Shown here: piece after piece, positions 25,993-35,084 of the stretch | Layout of the letters: every line of letters starts with the position of its first letter | Numbering within the stretch: the first letter of the stretch is position 1 | Assembly: GCA_029260795.1 (NCBI GenBank) | Contig: JAJDCO010000135.1 | Coordinates: forward strand, 176,147 to 240,146 | Length of the DNA: 64,000 nt | Direction of reading: 5' to 3' | Origin: Planctomycetota bacterium | GTDB taxonomy: Bacteria; Planctomycetota; OFTM77 | Program-made: the position numbers and the translations under genes | Notes under the pieces: generated by a model | Seen by the model: only the letters and a program-made list of their open reading frames with translations | Told to the model about the DNA's origin: nothing | Database searches by the model: none

Positions 25993-27024
25993 TCAGCTCA
26001 GCGGCTTGTGGAACTTGTTGCGAATGAAGACCGCCAGCGCATTGAAGCCGAGCAGCACCGCCAGAAGGACGATGATCCCCGAGGCCGCCACGGCATGAAA
26101 CGCCTCCTGGGGCTTCTTGGCCCACTCGTAGATCTGAAGCGGCATGACCGTGAAGTCGTCCATCAAGTGCAGGGGAGTGTACGTGATGAATACAATTCCC
26201 GCGATGACGAGCATCGGGGCCGCCTCTCCGATCGCTCGACTCATGGCGAGGATCGAGCCGGTCATGATTCCAGGGACGGCCGCCGGCAAGGAGACCTTCG
26301 ACACCATCTGCCACCGAGTCGCGCCCACGCCGAGAGCGGCGTGACGCAAAGAGTCCGGCACGGCTCGCAGGGCCTCCTGAGCCGAGATGATCACCACCGG
26401 CAAGATCACGAGCATCAGAGTGAGCGCACCAGCCAGCACTCCTCGACCGATGGGAAGCTGGAAGTAGTACCAGGCTTGTTCCAAGTAGGAGCTGCCATCG
26501 GACGCTTCGAACGGGTGGCTGCCGATTGCCAGTGCGGGGTCGTTGGCGCTGCCGAAGAGGCCGAACATCTCGACGAAGACCGTCAGCCCGATGATTCCGT
26601 AGACGATCGAGGGCACCCCGGCCAGATTGGAGATGTTGAGCTGCACGAAGGCGTGAAGCCGCTTCACCCACTTCCCCTTCGTGGGCTTGTACTCCTCGAG
26701 GAACACCGCCGACCCGACACCGATCGGAAGCGCGAAGAAAGCGCACACGGCGCAGACCAGGACCGAGCCGATGATGGCCGGACCCATGCCCGCCTTCTCG
26801 GGCTTGCGCGAGGGAACGTCGTCGAGAAAGGCCCAATCGAGGTAGGTCAGGCCCGAGGAGAGGATCGACCACAGCAACCAGCTCAACACCAGGATCGAGC
26901 TGGTGGCCGCCAGGATGCAGATCACGACGAAACCGCGGTCCTTGAGCATCCGAAGCGCGATCGAAGCCGCTCGACCGTGGCGACTCAAGCGATCCGGGCC
27001 GAAAGTCGTCACCTCGGCGCTCAT
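25993..27024 (-). CDS. pstA: Phosphate ABC transporter permease PstA
   Basis: 343 residues, about six membrane segments. The binding-protein-dependent permease loop is visible (VPDSLRHAALGVGATRWQMV), as are the PstA-like NLAGVPSIVYGIIGLTVFVE and SRAIGEAAPMLVIAG. The ATG overlaps the pstC stop by 4 bases. Forms the inner-membrane channel with PstC. Confidence 0.93.
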   Translation of the reverse strand: MSAEVTTFGPDRLSRHGRAASIALRMLKDRGFVVICILAATSSILVLSWLLWSILSSGLTYLDWAFLDDVPSRKPEKAGMGPAIIGSVLVCAVCAFFALPIGVGSAVFLEEYKPTKGKWVKRLHAFVQLNISNLAGVPSIVYGIIGLTVFVEMFGLFGSANDPALAIGSHPFEASDGSSYLEQAWYYFQLPIGRGVLAGALTLMLVILPVVIISAQEALRAVPDSLRHAALGVGATRWQMVSKVSLPAAVPGIMTGSILAMSRAIGEAAPMLVIAGIVFITYTPLHLMDDFTVMPLQIYEWAKKPQEAFHAVAASGIIVLLAVLLGFNALAVFIRNKFHKPLS

Positions 27025-27977
27025 TGGTAAACCTCGCGGAACCGCTTGCGAATCTTCTGCCCGATCACCGTGATCCCGAAGGTCATCACGAACAGCATGA
27101 AGGCCACGGCATACGAGGAGAGGTACTCGGGACCATAGTTGCTCGCGTCACCGAGGAAGATCTGCACCATGTAGCCCGTCATCGTCTGAACGCTCTCCCG
27201 AGGATCGAGCGTCATGTTGGGCGAGCTTCCCGCGGCGAGGGCGACGATCATGGTCTCGCCGACCGCACGCGCAATGGCCAAGAGAAAGGCTGCCACGATG
27301 CCCGAGAGCGCCGCCGGCAACACGATCTTCACCGACACCTCAAAGCGCGTCGCTCCCAAGCCGAAGGCGCCCGCTCTCAACGCCCGCGGAACTGCCTGAA
27401 GGGCATCCTCGGTCAGCGAGGTCACGATCGGAAGGCACATGATGCCCACTGCGATCCCCGCGCTGAAGGCGTTGTAGATCTCGAAGCCTTCATGAAGACT
27501 GATCAGGCCTGGCGTGATCACGGTCAGGGCGAAGAACCCGAACACGACGGTCGGGATGCCGGCCAGCACCTCGAGAGTCGGCTTCAGGACCGCTCGCAGA
27601 CGAGGCGGTGCATACTCACTGAGGTAGACGGCCGTGATCAACCCGAGCGGGAGGGCGACCGACATCGCCACCGCGGTGACGAGAAGGGTTCCGCAGATCA
27701 GAGGCCAGATGCCGAAGTGCTTCTCCGCTCCCAGCAGAGGACTCCACTCCGTCCCGAAGAAGAACTCCGTGATGCTGACCTCATCGAGGCGGAAGAACTG
27801 GATTGCTTCCGCGGCCAGGATCACGACGATCGAGGCCGTGATCAGGATGGAGAACAGCGCGCAGCCGACCAGACCGGCTTGAATCAGTCGCTCGCGGACG
27901 CGTTGCGCCGTCTTCGAGCGCGGTCGCCCCGGGATGGGGCGCGTCGGGTTCGCGCTGGGGTTGGTCATGCGGCTCAT
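27021..27977 (-). CDS. pstC: Phosphate ABC transporter permease PstC
   Basis: 318 residues, about six membrane segments. PstC features: FFGTEWSPL-type periplasmic segment, AGIPTVVFGFFALTVITP, the coupling loop VPRALRAGAFGLGATRFEVS and ARAVGETMIVALAAG. An Arg-rich cytoplasmic N-terminus precedes the first helix. It lies 63 bases after pstS. Confidence 0.93.
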   Translation of the reverse strand: MSRMTNPSANPTRPIPGRPRSKTAQRVRERLIQAGLVGCALFSILITASIVVILAAEAIQFFRLDEVSITEFFFGTEWSPLLGAEKHFGIWPLICGTLLVTAVAMSVALPLGLITAVYLSEYAPPRLRAVLKPTLEVLAGIPTVVFGFFALTVITPGLISLHEGFEIYNAFSAGIAVGIMCLPIVTSLTEDALQAVPRALRAGAFGLGATRFEVSVKIVLPAALSGIVAAFLLAIARAVGETMIVALAAGSSPNMTLDPRESVQTMTGYMVQIFLGDASNYGPEYLSSYAVAFMLFVMTFGITVIGQKIRKRFREVYQ

Positions 27978-28040
27978 ATCTTCAGGTCAGACCGGAGCCG
28001 AGGCGATGCTCCGCTCCGGACGGAAACGTTCGGCCCCGAA

Positions 28041-29048
28041 TCAGTTGTACACCTCGGAGAGCGGACCCGAACGCTTGTTGCCCTCGGCGTCGAGATAATG
28101 CGATCCCGTCTTCCGCTCGGCAACGTTCTTCTTCACCCGGTCCATCACCTCCTTCGGGAGACGCACGTATCCGACCTCGGTAGCCAGGTCGCCCGAGTGC
28201 TCCAAGTAGAAGTCCACGAAGTCGGCGACGGCCGGCTTGGTGTCGAGCGACTTCTTGTTCACGTAGATGAAGAGCGGTCGGCTGAACGGGGCGTAGCTCC
28301 CGCTCTCGATGGTGTCGGACGTCGGTAGCACCGACTCACCATTCACCGGGTTCACGACCGAAACGGCCCGCAGCTTGTCCTTGTTCTCGAAGAAATAGGC
28401 GCAGCCGAAGAAGCCGATCGAGCCCTTGTCACCCGCCACTCCGATGACGAGAACGTTGTCGTCCTCGGACGTCTGAAACATCTTCCCACTTCGGATCGTG
28501 CCCTCCTTGCCGGCCACGACCTCCTTGAAGTAGTCGAAGGTTCCCGAGTCCGCGCCCGGCATGTACACCTTGATCTTGGTTGCCGGCCAGCCGGCTCGTA
28601 CTTCGCTCCAGAGCGCCACTTGGCTGGGCTCGGTGAAGATCGACCTCAGCTCGTCGATCGTCAGGTCGTTCGCCCAGTCGTTCTTGGGGTGCACGACGAT
28701 CGACAGCCCGTCGTAGGCCACAGGAAGCTCGAGGAACTCGACGCCGTTCTTCTTGGCGGCGGCCGCCTCCTTGGTCTTGATCGGTCGCGAGGCATTGGAG
28801 ATGTCGGTGTCACTCTTGGTGAAGCGCTTGAAGCCTCCACCCGTGCCTGAGACGCCGACCGGCACTCGCACGCGCGGCTGCACCGCGAGAAACTCCTCGG
28901 CTACCGCCTCCGTGATCGGATAGACGGTGCTGGAACCATCGATCTGCACCGTGCCGGTGTCGCTGCCGGTCGTGTCGCGCTCGCAAGCAATGCCTGTCGC
29001 GATCAGCGCGCTCGCCAGCAAGACCCAGCCGATCTTTTGAAAGCTCAT
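28041..29048 (-). CDS. pstS: Phosphate-binding lipoprotein PstS
   Basis: 335 residues from the ATG at 29048, preceded by a GGAG-type ribosome site; a 14-codon upstream extension lacks signal character. Lipoprotein signal ends at IATGIAC (C22). The phosphate-binding loops are typical: QIDGSSTVYPITEAVAEEF, VSGTGGGFKRF and PGADSGTFDYF. It binds periplasmic phosphate and delivers it to PstCA. First gene of pstSCAB; no phoU, phoR or phoB is in the window. Confidence 0.95.
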   Translation of the reverse strand: MSFQKIGWVLLASALIATGIACERDTTGSDTGTVQIDGSSTVYPITEAVAEEFLAVQPRVRVPVGVSGTGGGFKRFTKSDTDISNASRPIKTKEAAAAKKNGVEFLELPVAYDGLSIVVHPKNDWANDLTIDELRSIFTEPSQVALWSEVRAGWPATKIKVYMPGADSGTFDYFKEVVAGKEGTIRSGKMFQTSEDDNVLVIGVAGDKGSIGFFGCAYFFENKDKLRAVSVVNPVNGESVLPTSDTIESGSYAPFSRPLFIYVNKKSLDTKPAVADFVDFYLEHSGDLATEVGYVRLPKEVMDRVKKNVAERKTGSHYLDAEGNKRSGPLSEVYN

Positions 29049-29155
29049 GTTCTCCGATCTCCTCTTGGAGCTCCTTCTCGAGAGTCGCATCGACGATGAC
29101 TCGCCATGATTTGGCTCGCCTGACCGCCGCGCGGGCGGAAGCTAACAGCGAAAAG

Positions 29156-29174
29156 TGAAGATCCCATGAAGATC
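29156..29174 (-). promoter_or_regulatory. Pho-box-like direct repeat upstream of pstS; 29049-29430 intergenic
   Basis: On the minus strand GATCTTCA occurs twice, 11 bases apart (29174-29167 and 29163-29156), with CTGTTA as a possible third half-site immediately after. PhoB/PhoP-type response regulators bind 11-bp-spaced direct repeats, and the site is about 108-126 bp before the pstS ATG. It lies in the 382-bp divergent gap between pstS and the truncated sigma gene; the only other structure seen there is the inverted repeat at 29331-29359. Confidence 0.4.
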
Positions 29175-29330
29175 GGAGCAATTCCTCGCGCGACGATTCT
29201 GACGGGAAAGCACAGCGACCGCAACGGCGGACCCGACAACCACTCCCGCTTCGATAGACCCAGAGCACCGGCCCCGAGCACCCCCGACCGTGCGGCTACC
29301 AGACCGCGCTCGTCGAAACGTGGCAGCTCC

Positions 29331-29359
29331 CGAGTGATCCGACCGCGAGGGATCACTCG
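29331..29359. repeat. Perfect 10-bp inverted repeat
   Basis: CGAGTGATCC (29331-29340), a 9-base loop, and GGATCACTCG (29350-29359). Located 71-100 bp before the sigma-factor start at 29431, on the far side of the gap from pstS. It could be an operator dyad or an RNA hairpin; no U-tract follows. Confidence 0.5.
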
Positions 29360-29430
29360 TCGACCACTCGGCAAATGATGGGCTCGATCGCCGGTTGCTT
29401 GTCTCTCGATACCGCAGTAGCTTCGAGGGC

Positions 29431-29940
29431 ATGAATCGTTCCACCGAGATGGGCGGCCCGGGCGAGGCCTTCCCTCCGACGAGGTTGTCCGTGATCGATG
29501 CGGTCCGCAACCCGGAATTCAGCGTCCGTGAGCGGGCATTGGACCTGCTGATCGAGATCTACTGGAAGCCGGTCTACAAGTACCTCCGCCTCAAGTGGCG
29601 GCTCTCGAACGAGGATGCCAAGGACCTGACCCAAGGCTTCTTCACGACGCTGCTCGAGAAGGAGACGCTGGCCCGATTCGATCCCGAGCGGGCGCGCTTT
29701 CGGACCTATCTCCGAACCTGTCTGGACGGCTATGCGGCCAACGAGCACAAGGCGGCTCGCCGGCTGAAGCGCGGCGGCGGTCACAAGCACCTCTCGCTCG
29801 ACTTCGAGGACGCCGACCGGGAGCTGAGTCACCTCGAGCCTGGAGATCGCCTCAATGAAACCGATTCGACGTCGCCTCCCGGGTCTGGTCGTCACCGATC
29901 ACACTTTCGACCTCCCTCTCACCGCCGACCCGAGTCGTGA
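29431..29940 (+). pseudogene. ECF-type sigma factor lacking region 4 (3'-truncated)
   Basis: From ATG 29431 the product starts MNRSTEMGGPGEAFPPTRLS. It then matches sigma-70 region 2 of planctomycete ECF factors (SVRERALDLLIEIYWKPVYK, LRLKWRLSNEDAKDLTQGFF, ERARFRTYLRTCLDGYAANE) and the usual linker HKHLSLDFEDADRELSHLEP. Family members then run into a helix-turn-helix region 4, but here homology stops at about residue 140 (near 29850). The last ~30 residues are low-complexity and overlap the hydrolase gene from 29855 in another frame. No continuation of region 4 is found in any plus frame, so a deletion fused this gene to its neighbour. It may still yield a region-2-only protein. Confidence 0.75.
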
Positions 29941-31144
29941 GAACATCAAGGTCTTTGCTCGGGAGGTGGTCGCGACTCGAAAGGCGAAGGACGACCTTCC
30001 GTGGCTGGTCTACCTGCAAGGCGGACCCGGCTTCGAAGCGCCTCGGCCCGCGGAATCGACTGGCTGGCTGGGTCGCGCCCTCGAGGACTTCCGAGTGCTC
30101 CTCCTCGATCAACGAGGAACCGGGCGCAGCACATCGCTGACGAGGCAGACGCTCGAGCGGCTCGGCTCGGTCGAGGAGCAAGCCGCGTACGCGTCCCACT
30201 TCCGTGCCGACGGAATCGTGCGGGATGCCGAAGCGATTCGAAAGCGACTGGCCGGACCCGAGACTCCCTGGACGTTGCTCGGACAGAGCTTTGGTGGATT
30301 CTGCGCCCTCCACTACCTGAGTGCCGCGCCCGAAGGATTGGCAGGCGCCCTGATCACCGGCGGCATCCCTTCGCTCACGCGGCCCATCGACGACGTATAT
30401 CGTGCGACTTATCCTCGCGTCGCCTCGCGCAACGAAGCCTACTACGCCCGCTACCCCGAAGACATCGAGCGCGCGGCTGCGATCGTGACCGAGCTCGACT
30501 CGAAAGAGGTGTTCCTGCCAACCGGAGCTCGACTCACGTCGCGCCGGTTCCAGCAGCTCGGGTTGCAGTTCGGATTCAGCGACGGCTTCGAGCAGATCCA
30601 CTACTTGATGGAGAGCGCGTTCGTGTCCGGAGCGCCCGGATCAGCTCTCAGCTACCGATTCCTGTGCGAGCTCGAGCGACTGCAGGCCTTCGACACCAAT
30701 CCGATCTTCGCGCTGCTTCACGAAGCCATCTATTGCCAAGAAAAGGCATCCCGCTGGTCGGCCCATCGCATTCGGGACGAGCATCCGCGATTCTCGGTCG
30801 AGGCGGACCGACCGGTCTGGTTCACCGGCGAGATGATCTACCCCTGGATGTTCGAAGACTACGCTCAGCTCCGCCCCCTCCGTGAGACGGCCGAGCTTCT
30901 CGCTGCCAAGTCCGATTGGCCCCCCCTCTACGACACCGAGCGACTCTCCCGAAACACGGTGCCGGTCGCGGCTGCGATCTACACCGACGACATGTACGTC
31001 GAGCGCGCTTTCTCCGAGGAGACCGTGGCCGCTGTTCCCAATGTCCGCACCTGGATCACCAGCGAGTACGACCACAACGGTCTTCGCGCCGACGGACCGA
31101 AGATCCTGAGCCACCTCCTGGAGCTCCTGCGAGGAGAACGGTAG
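29855..31144 (+). CDS. Proline iminopeptidase-like alpha/beta hydrolase (peptidase S33)
   Basis: 429 residues. The long (about 430-residue) prolyl-aminopeptidase type begins with a VTDHTFDLPL segment, as here (RLPGLVVTDHTFDLPLTADP). Oxyanion motif LQGGPGFEAPRP, nucleophile elbow LLGQSFGGFCALHYL, acid region VPVAAAIYTDDMYVE and His in ITSEYDHNGLRADG. Releases N-terminal proline from peptides in characterised relatives. The start lies inside the 3' end of the truncated sigma gene (86-base overlap), but the conserved N-terminus is intact. Confidence 0.88.
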   Translation: MKPIRRRLPGLVVTDHTFDLPLTADPSRENIKVFAREVVATRKAKDDLPWLVYLQGGPGFEAPRPAESTGWLGRALEDFRVLLLDQRGTGRSTSLTRQTLERLGSVEEQAAYASHFRADGIVRDAEAIRKRLAGPETPWTLLGQSFGGFCALHYLSAAPEGLAGALITGGIPSLTRPIDDVYRATYPRVASRNEAYYARYPEDIERAAAIVTELDSKEVFLPTGARLTSRRFQQLGLQFGFSDGFEQIHYLMESAFVSGAPGSALSYRFLCELERLQAFDTNPIFALLHEAIYCQEKASRWSAHRIRDEHPRFSVEADRPVWFTGEMIYPWMFEDYAQLRPLRETAELLAAKSDWPPLYDTERLSRNTVPVAAAIYTDDMYVERAFSEETVAAVPNVRTWITSEYDHNGLRADGPKILSHLLELLRGER

Positions 31145-31223
31145 ACGTCGGCATTGCGAGCGTGCCAGTCCTCCGAAGCACTCGGCGCGTTGCCGAATTT
31201 GGGGGACATCGACGGCCAGATTC

Positions 31224-34200
31224 TCAACGCAGGATCGGACGCAGCTCGATGTTGCGGAACTCGATGGTGGCCCCTTCCGACTGGAGGCAGATCTTCCCTG
31301 GCATCTCGTCACACCAGCTGGCCGTGTTCTGGAGGATTCCGTTCACCTCCAGGCGAAGCTCGCCGCGATCGAGCGTGATCTCGTATCGGTTCCACTCCCC
31401 CATCGTGTTCTCCGATGTCGGCTGCCGCTTGAGGGTCCGACGACCCTGGGTGCGCCGTGAGTCGACCTCCATGCCGAACAGATCAATGTTCCAGATATCG
31501 CCGGCGTTCTGGTGTTGCAGCTGAGCCTCGATGCTCTTCGGCCAGACCTTGTCGGGACCGGTCATGCGCAAGAGCACGCCCGAGTTGCCGGGCCCCTTTG
31601 CCGGATCAAAGCGCCACTCGAGAGTCAGCACGAAGTTGGTGTAGTCGGCCTCGGTACGCAAGTAGCCGGCCGGCCGCCCCGTGCATCGGATCACTCCGTC
31701 CTCGATCGACCAGACGCTCTCAAAGCTCGCCTCGCTATCACTCAAATGATGTGTCCATCCATTGAAGGTCTGGCCGTCGAAGAGTGCGATCGGCTCGCCG
31801 AGCTCGGGAGGCGAGCTCGGGTCCTCGGCCAAGAAGGCCGTCAGATCGGCGAGCTCCTGAGACGTCAAGCCCAGGGCGACGCCTTCGGGCATGGTCGAGA
31901 CCGCCTGGCGCTCGCGGGCCGCGATCGTGTCGGCCGGCAAGATGTGCCGCTTCCCTTGCGTGTCCTTGAGGATCACCGGGTCGCCATCCGCGAGCAGAAA
32001 GCCCGTCAGGTACTGCTCGTCCTCGGTCACGATCAAGTACGTCTCGTAGCCGTGGGCGATGCCCGCGCTGGGATTCAAGATATGGTCGAGCAGCTCGGCG
32101 GGACGGTACTTGGTGTGGACCTGGCTGAGATCGGGGCCGATGTCACCGCCTCGGCCGTGGATGACGTGGCAGGTCGAGCACTGGGCCTTCTCGGAGAGAA
32201 ACAGGCTGCGGCCCGCGCCCACGTTGCCTGGGAGAGCCAGCAGATCACGAATCGGCGGGAGCTTGGCTCCGAGGTTGCCGGGTCGTTGGAAGAACTCGCT
32301 CGCGAGTCCACGAATCGAGACATCGGGGTTCTGGAAGATCGCGGTCTCGATCTCCGAGCGCAGCGCCTCGGGCAACTCGCCAGCGCGAGCCCGACGCAGG
32401 ATTCGGAGTGCTCCTCTCGGATCGAGCGCGAGCGCGCGAGCGGCGGCCCCCCGCTCGGTCGCGTCCAACGACGCATCCAGGAGGCTCGCCTCGAGCTCCG
32501 CCCAACGCGTCGGATCTTCGGCCACCTCGACCCAGATCTCGAACGACACCGAGGTCTGCGACCCACCGTTCTGCGACGTGCCTCCGTCATCGGGGCCCAC
32601 CTCACCCCGAAGCCGACTCGCTCCACTCGGCACCTCGTACACGATCTCGGACGCGGCGTGGGTTCCGATGCCCGAGAGCTTCTGGCCCCCGATCGCCAGC
32701 TCCCCTCCCCCGGCATTGCGATCGACGCCGACCGTTCCCCAACCGGCCTCCGCCGACACCCACGACAGCCTCGTCAGAGGGACCTCGCCCGTCTCCGTGA
32801 CGAAGCGCGGGTCGATCCAATCCGCCCAATCACACGAGTGACCGTTCCCACCCTCGGTGACGACGAGCCACACCCGCGCGGCACCGGACACGTCGACGTC
32901 GAAGGACTGCCTGCCCATACGCATCACGTCGCTGTCGAAGACTCGCGTGGCGTTCTCGCGACTTCCGGCGGCCACCGCCGTCGACAGGCCGAAGCGCGAC
33001 CAGTCGTGGGAGCTGCGGTGTCGCAGCCACCAAGCGGCCGAAGAGCGGAGGTCTTCCGGGCCCACTTGAGCGATGTCGACCATCGCGGTCGCGGCCGTAC
33101 GGCTCGGAATGAAGGCCAAGGCATCGATCGCCTGTTGGCGCGCTTTAGTGGTGAGGTTTCCAGCGAGCGCACGCGCCCGCAGGGACGCGACCGCTTCGGC
33201 GGGATGCAGTCGCCAGGCGAGGGCCGCCAAGGTCTCACTCCAGGTCAAGGGATCCCGCTCCGGATCGACCAGAAGGCCGTAGAGCTCGGACTCCTGTCCA
33301 TCGGCGCCGATCCCCATCGCTTCGACCGCGAACCGATCTTTCGGATCGAGCTCCTTGGCCAGCCGAAGCCACGCCGCCGCCGCCGTCCGCACCGGGATGT
33401 CCCGAAGCGAGAGCGCGACCTCGCGACGCACGGCCGCCGACGAGTCACCGGCCAGGCGCGTGGCCCAGTTCACGACCATGTCCGGCACGGCACCTCGCAG
33501 GGAGCGGAGTGCGGCGATGCGGAGCTGCGGTTGACGATCACCCAGCGCTTGCACCACCATGGATCGTCCCAAGCCGCCGAGGTGCACTGCGAGCCAGAGG
33601 CCTCGCGCACGGATCTTGGGACGTCGATCGTCGAGCAAGGACTGGACGATGGGTAGGGCGCCCCGCCCGAGCCGCCTCACCGTGGCTGCCCCGAGCGCAC
33701 GGACACTCGGCACCGGGGAGCGCAGTGCTTCTAGTGCACCTCGGGGCGTGCTCGGATCGATCGGCTGCGCTCCAGCAGGCGCGGACCGGGGCGAGATCCG
33801 ATAGATGCGCCCGAAGGCGTCCGTGTCTCGCATCAAGTGTCCACCGACGCCCGGATCGTACCAATCGGCGACGAAGACCGATCCGTCCAAGCCGACTGTC
33901 ACGTCACTGGGTCGAAACCAGTTCGCTCGCGGCTCGGCGCTCTTCTTGGCGCGGATCAGCTCGCCGGCTTCGAGGCGGATGCCCGCCCCGTGGCTCCCGG
34001 GCCGGTGCGCGTAGACGACGTTGCGCCCCGCGTCGGCGTTGAGCACCGCGCCCGCGAGCCAGCGTCGCATCAGCTCGCCTTCGTACACGGCCACACCCGT
34101 CGGGCCGCCCGCACCGTTGATCGTGCCCGCCGGCACCACGCCTGGGTCGTCCTGGTGCCATTGCGCGGCATTCTTGTCTTGGCCGGGGCGAGCATCGGCT

Positions 34201-35084
34201 TGCCAAGATCGCGAGCCGTCGGCCGAGAAGTAGCCGTGATTGCCGCCCGCCATCAGCCACAGCGTTCGACAGCCTTGATTGCCGTCGTCATCGTTGTCGG
34301 ACTGGAAGAGGTTGCCGTAGGAGTCGAGAGCCACCTCATAGTTGTTTCGGAAGTTGTGGGCGAGGACGCGCAGCGTGTCGCCGTCGGGCGTCGCCGAGAG
34401 CACGAGGCCTCCGACCCAGACTCGCCCGTCGTCACTCACGAGGCCCGGCTTGTTGTCGGCCGGTCGCGAGCCGCCGCCCGTGTACATGCTGCCGGATCGG
34501 AGCTTCCAACCGCTGCGATCGGTCACGAGATGGGGACCCGCGTTTCCGACCGCCATCACGAGTCGTCCGTCGGGAGCCACTACGGCCGAGTGCAATCCGT
34601 GATCGTGGTCGTGACCTCCGAAGCCCGTGAGAACGATCTCCCTCCGGTCGGCTCGATCGTCCCCATCGTCGTCGTGGTAGACGAACAGGTTGGGCGAGCA
34701 CGACACGTAGACTCGAGAGCCTTGGACGAGTACGCCCATCGGCGCGACGAGGTCCTCGTCCTGCACGAAGACCTTGCTCGAGTCGCAGCGGCCGTTCCCG
34801 TTCGTGTCTTCGAGGATCACGATGCGGTCTCCGCCCTCGCGCTCGAAGCCACCGTTGCGCCCGCTCCAGCGTCGATAGTCGACGGCCTCCGCGACCCAGA
34901 GCCGCCCGCGCGCATCGACGTCCATCGCCGTCGGGTTGTACATCAGCGGCGATTCTGCCCACAGAGTGACCGAGAGGCCCTCGGCCACGACGAACTGATC
35001 GGTGACGTCGGCATCTTCCTGGACGGCGGCTGCCGGTGTGGGAAGCAACGCGGCGAGGACGATCCAGAGTGGGAGGCGGAACAT
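31224..35084 (-). CDS. PVC-type heme-binding dehydrogenase fused to NPCBM and DUF1080 domains
   Basis: 1286 residues from ATG 35084 with signal MFRLPLWIVLAALLPTPAAA; the in-frame upstream extension lacks signal character. Order: membrane-bound-dehydrogenase propeller at about 30-430 (FVVAEGLSVTLWAESPLMYN, GGHDHDHGLHSAVVAPDGRL, HNFRNNYEVALDSYGNLFQS, WLMAGGNHGYFSADGSRSW); HEAT repeats at about 450-720; NPCBM/galactose-binding-like domain at about 730-850 (SDVMRMGRQSFDVDVSG, LSGIGTHAASEIVYEVPSG); cytochrome c with CSTCHVIHG near 968; and from about 1093 a DUF1080 (3-keto-disaccharide-hydrolase) domain (IALFDGQTFNGWTHHLSDSE, GPGNSGVLLRM). The combination suggests oxidation of a sugar followed by cleavage of the 3-keto product in one exported protein. 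Confidence 0.88.
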   Translation of the reverse strand: MFRLPLWIVLAALLPTPAAAVQEDADVTDQFVVAEGLSVTLWAESPLMYNPTAMDVDARGRLWVAEAVDYRRWSGRNGGFEREGGDRIVILEDTNGNGRCDSSKVFVQDEDLVAPMGVLVQGSRVYVSCSPNLFVYHDDDGDDRADRREIVLTGFGGHDHDHGLHSAVVAPDGRLVMAVGNAGPHLVTDRSGWKLRSGSMYTGGGSRPADNKPGLVSDDGRVWVGGLVLSATPDGDTLRVLAHNFRNNYEVALDSYGNLFQSDNDDDGNQGCRTLWLMAGGNHGYFSADGSRSWQADARPGQDKNAAQWHQDDPGVVPAGTINGAGGPTGVAVYEGELMRRWLAGAVLNADAGRNVVYAHRPGSHGAGIRLEAGELIRAKKSAEPRANWFRPSDVTVGLDGSVFVADWYDPGVGGHLMRDTDAFGRIYRISPRSAPAGAQPIDPSTPRGALEALRSPVPSVRALGAATVRRLGRGALPIVQSLLDDRRPKIRARGLWLAVHLGGLGRSMVVQALGDRQPQLRIAALRSLRGAVPDMVVNWATRLAGDSSAAVRREVALSLRDIPVRTAAAAWLRLAKELDPKDRFAVEAMGIGADGQESELYGLLVDPERDPLTWSETLAALAWRLHPAEAVASLRARALAGNLTTKARQQAIDALAFIPSRTAATAMVDIAQVGPEDLRSSAAWWLRHRSSHDWSRFGLSTAVAAGSRENATRVFDSDVMRMGRQSFDVDVSGAARVWLVVTEGGNGHSCDWADWIDPRFVTETGEVPLTRLSWVSAEAGWGTVGVDRNAGGGELAIGGQKLSGIGTHAASEIVYEVPSGASRLRGEVGPDDGGTSQNGGSQTSVSFEIWVEVAEDPTRWAELEASLLDASLDATERGAAARALALDPRGALRILRRARAGELPEALRSEIETAIFQNPDVSIRGLASEFFQRPGNLGAKLPPIRDLLALPGNVGAGRSLFLSEKAQCSTCHVIHGRGGDIGPDLSQVHTKYRPAELLDHILNPSAGIAHGYETYLIVTEDEQYLTGFLLADGDPVILKDTQGKRHILPADTIAARERQAVSTMPEGVALGLTSQELADLTAFLAEDPSSPPELGEPIALFDGQTFNGWTHHLSDSEASFESVWSIEDGVIRCTGRPAGYLRTEADYTNFVLTLEWRFDPAKGPGNSGVLLRMTGPDKVWPKSIEAQLQHQNAGDIWNIDLFGMEVDSRRTQGRRTLKRQPTSENTMGEWNRYEITLDRGELRLEVNGILQNTASWCDEMPGKICLQSEGATIEFRNIELRPILR

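Noticed and set aside
31512..33656. 714-codon plus-strand open frame
   Set aside because: Antisense to the second PVC cytochrome gene; composition is shadow-like.
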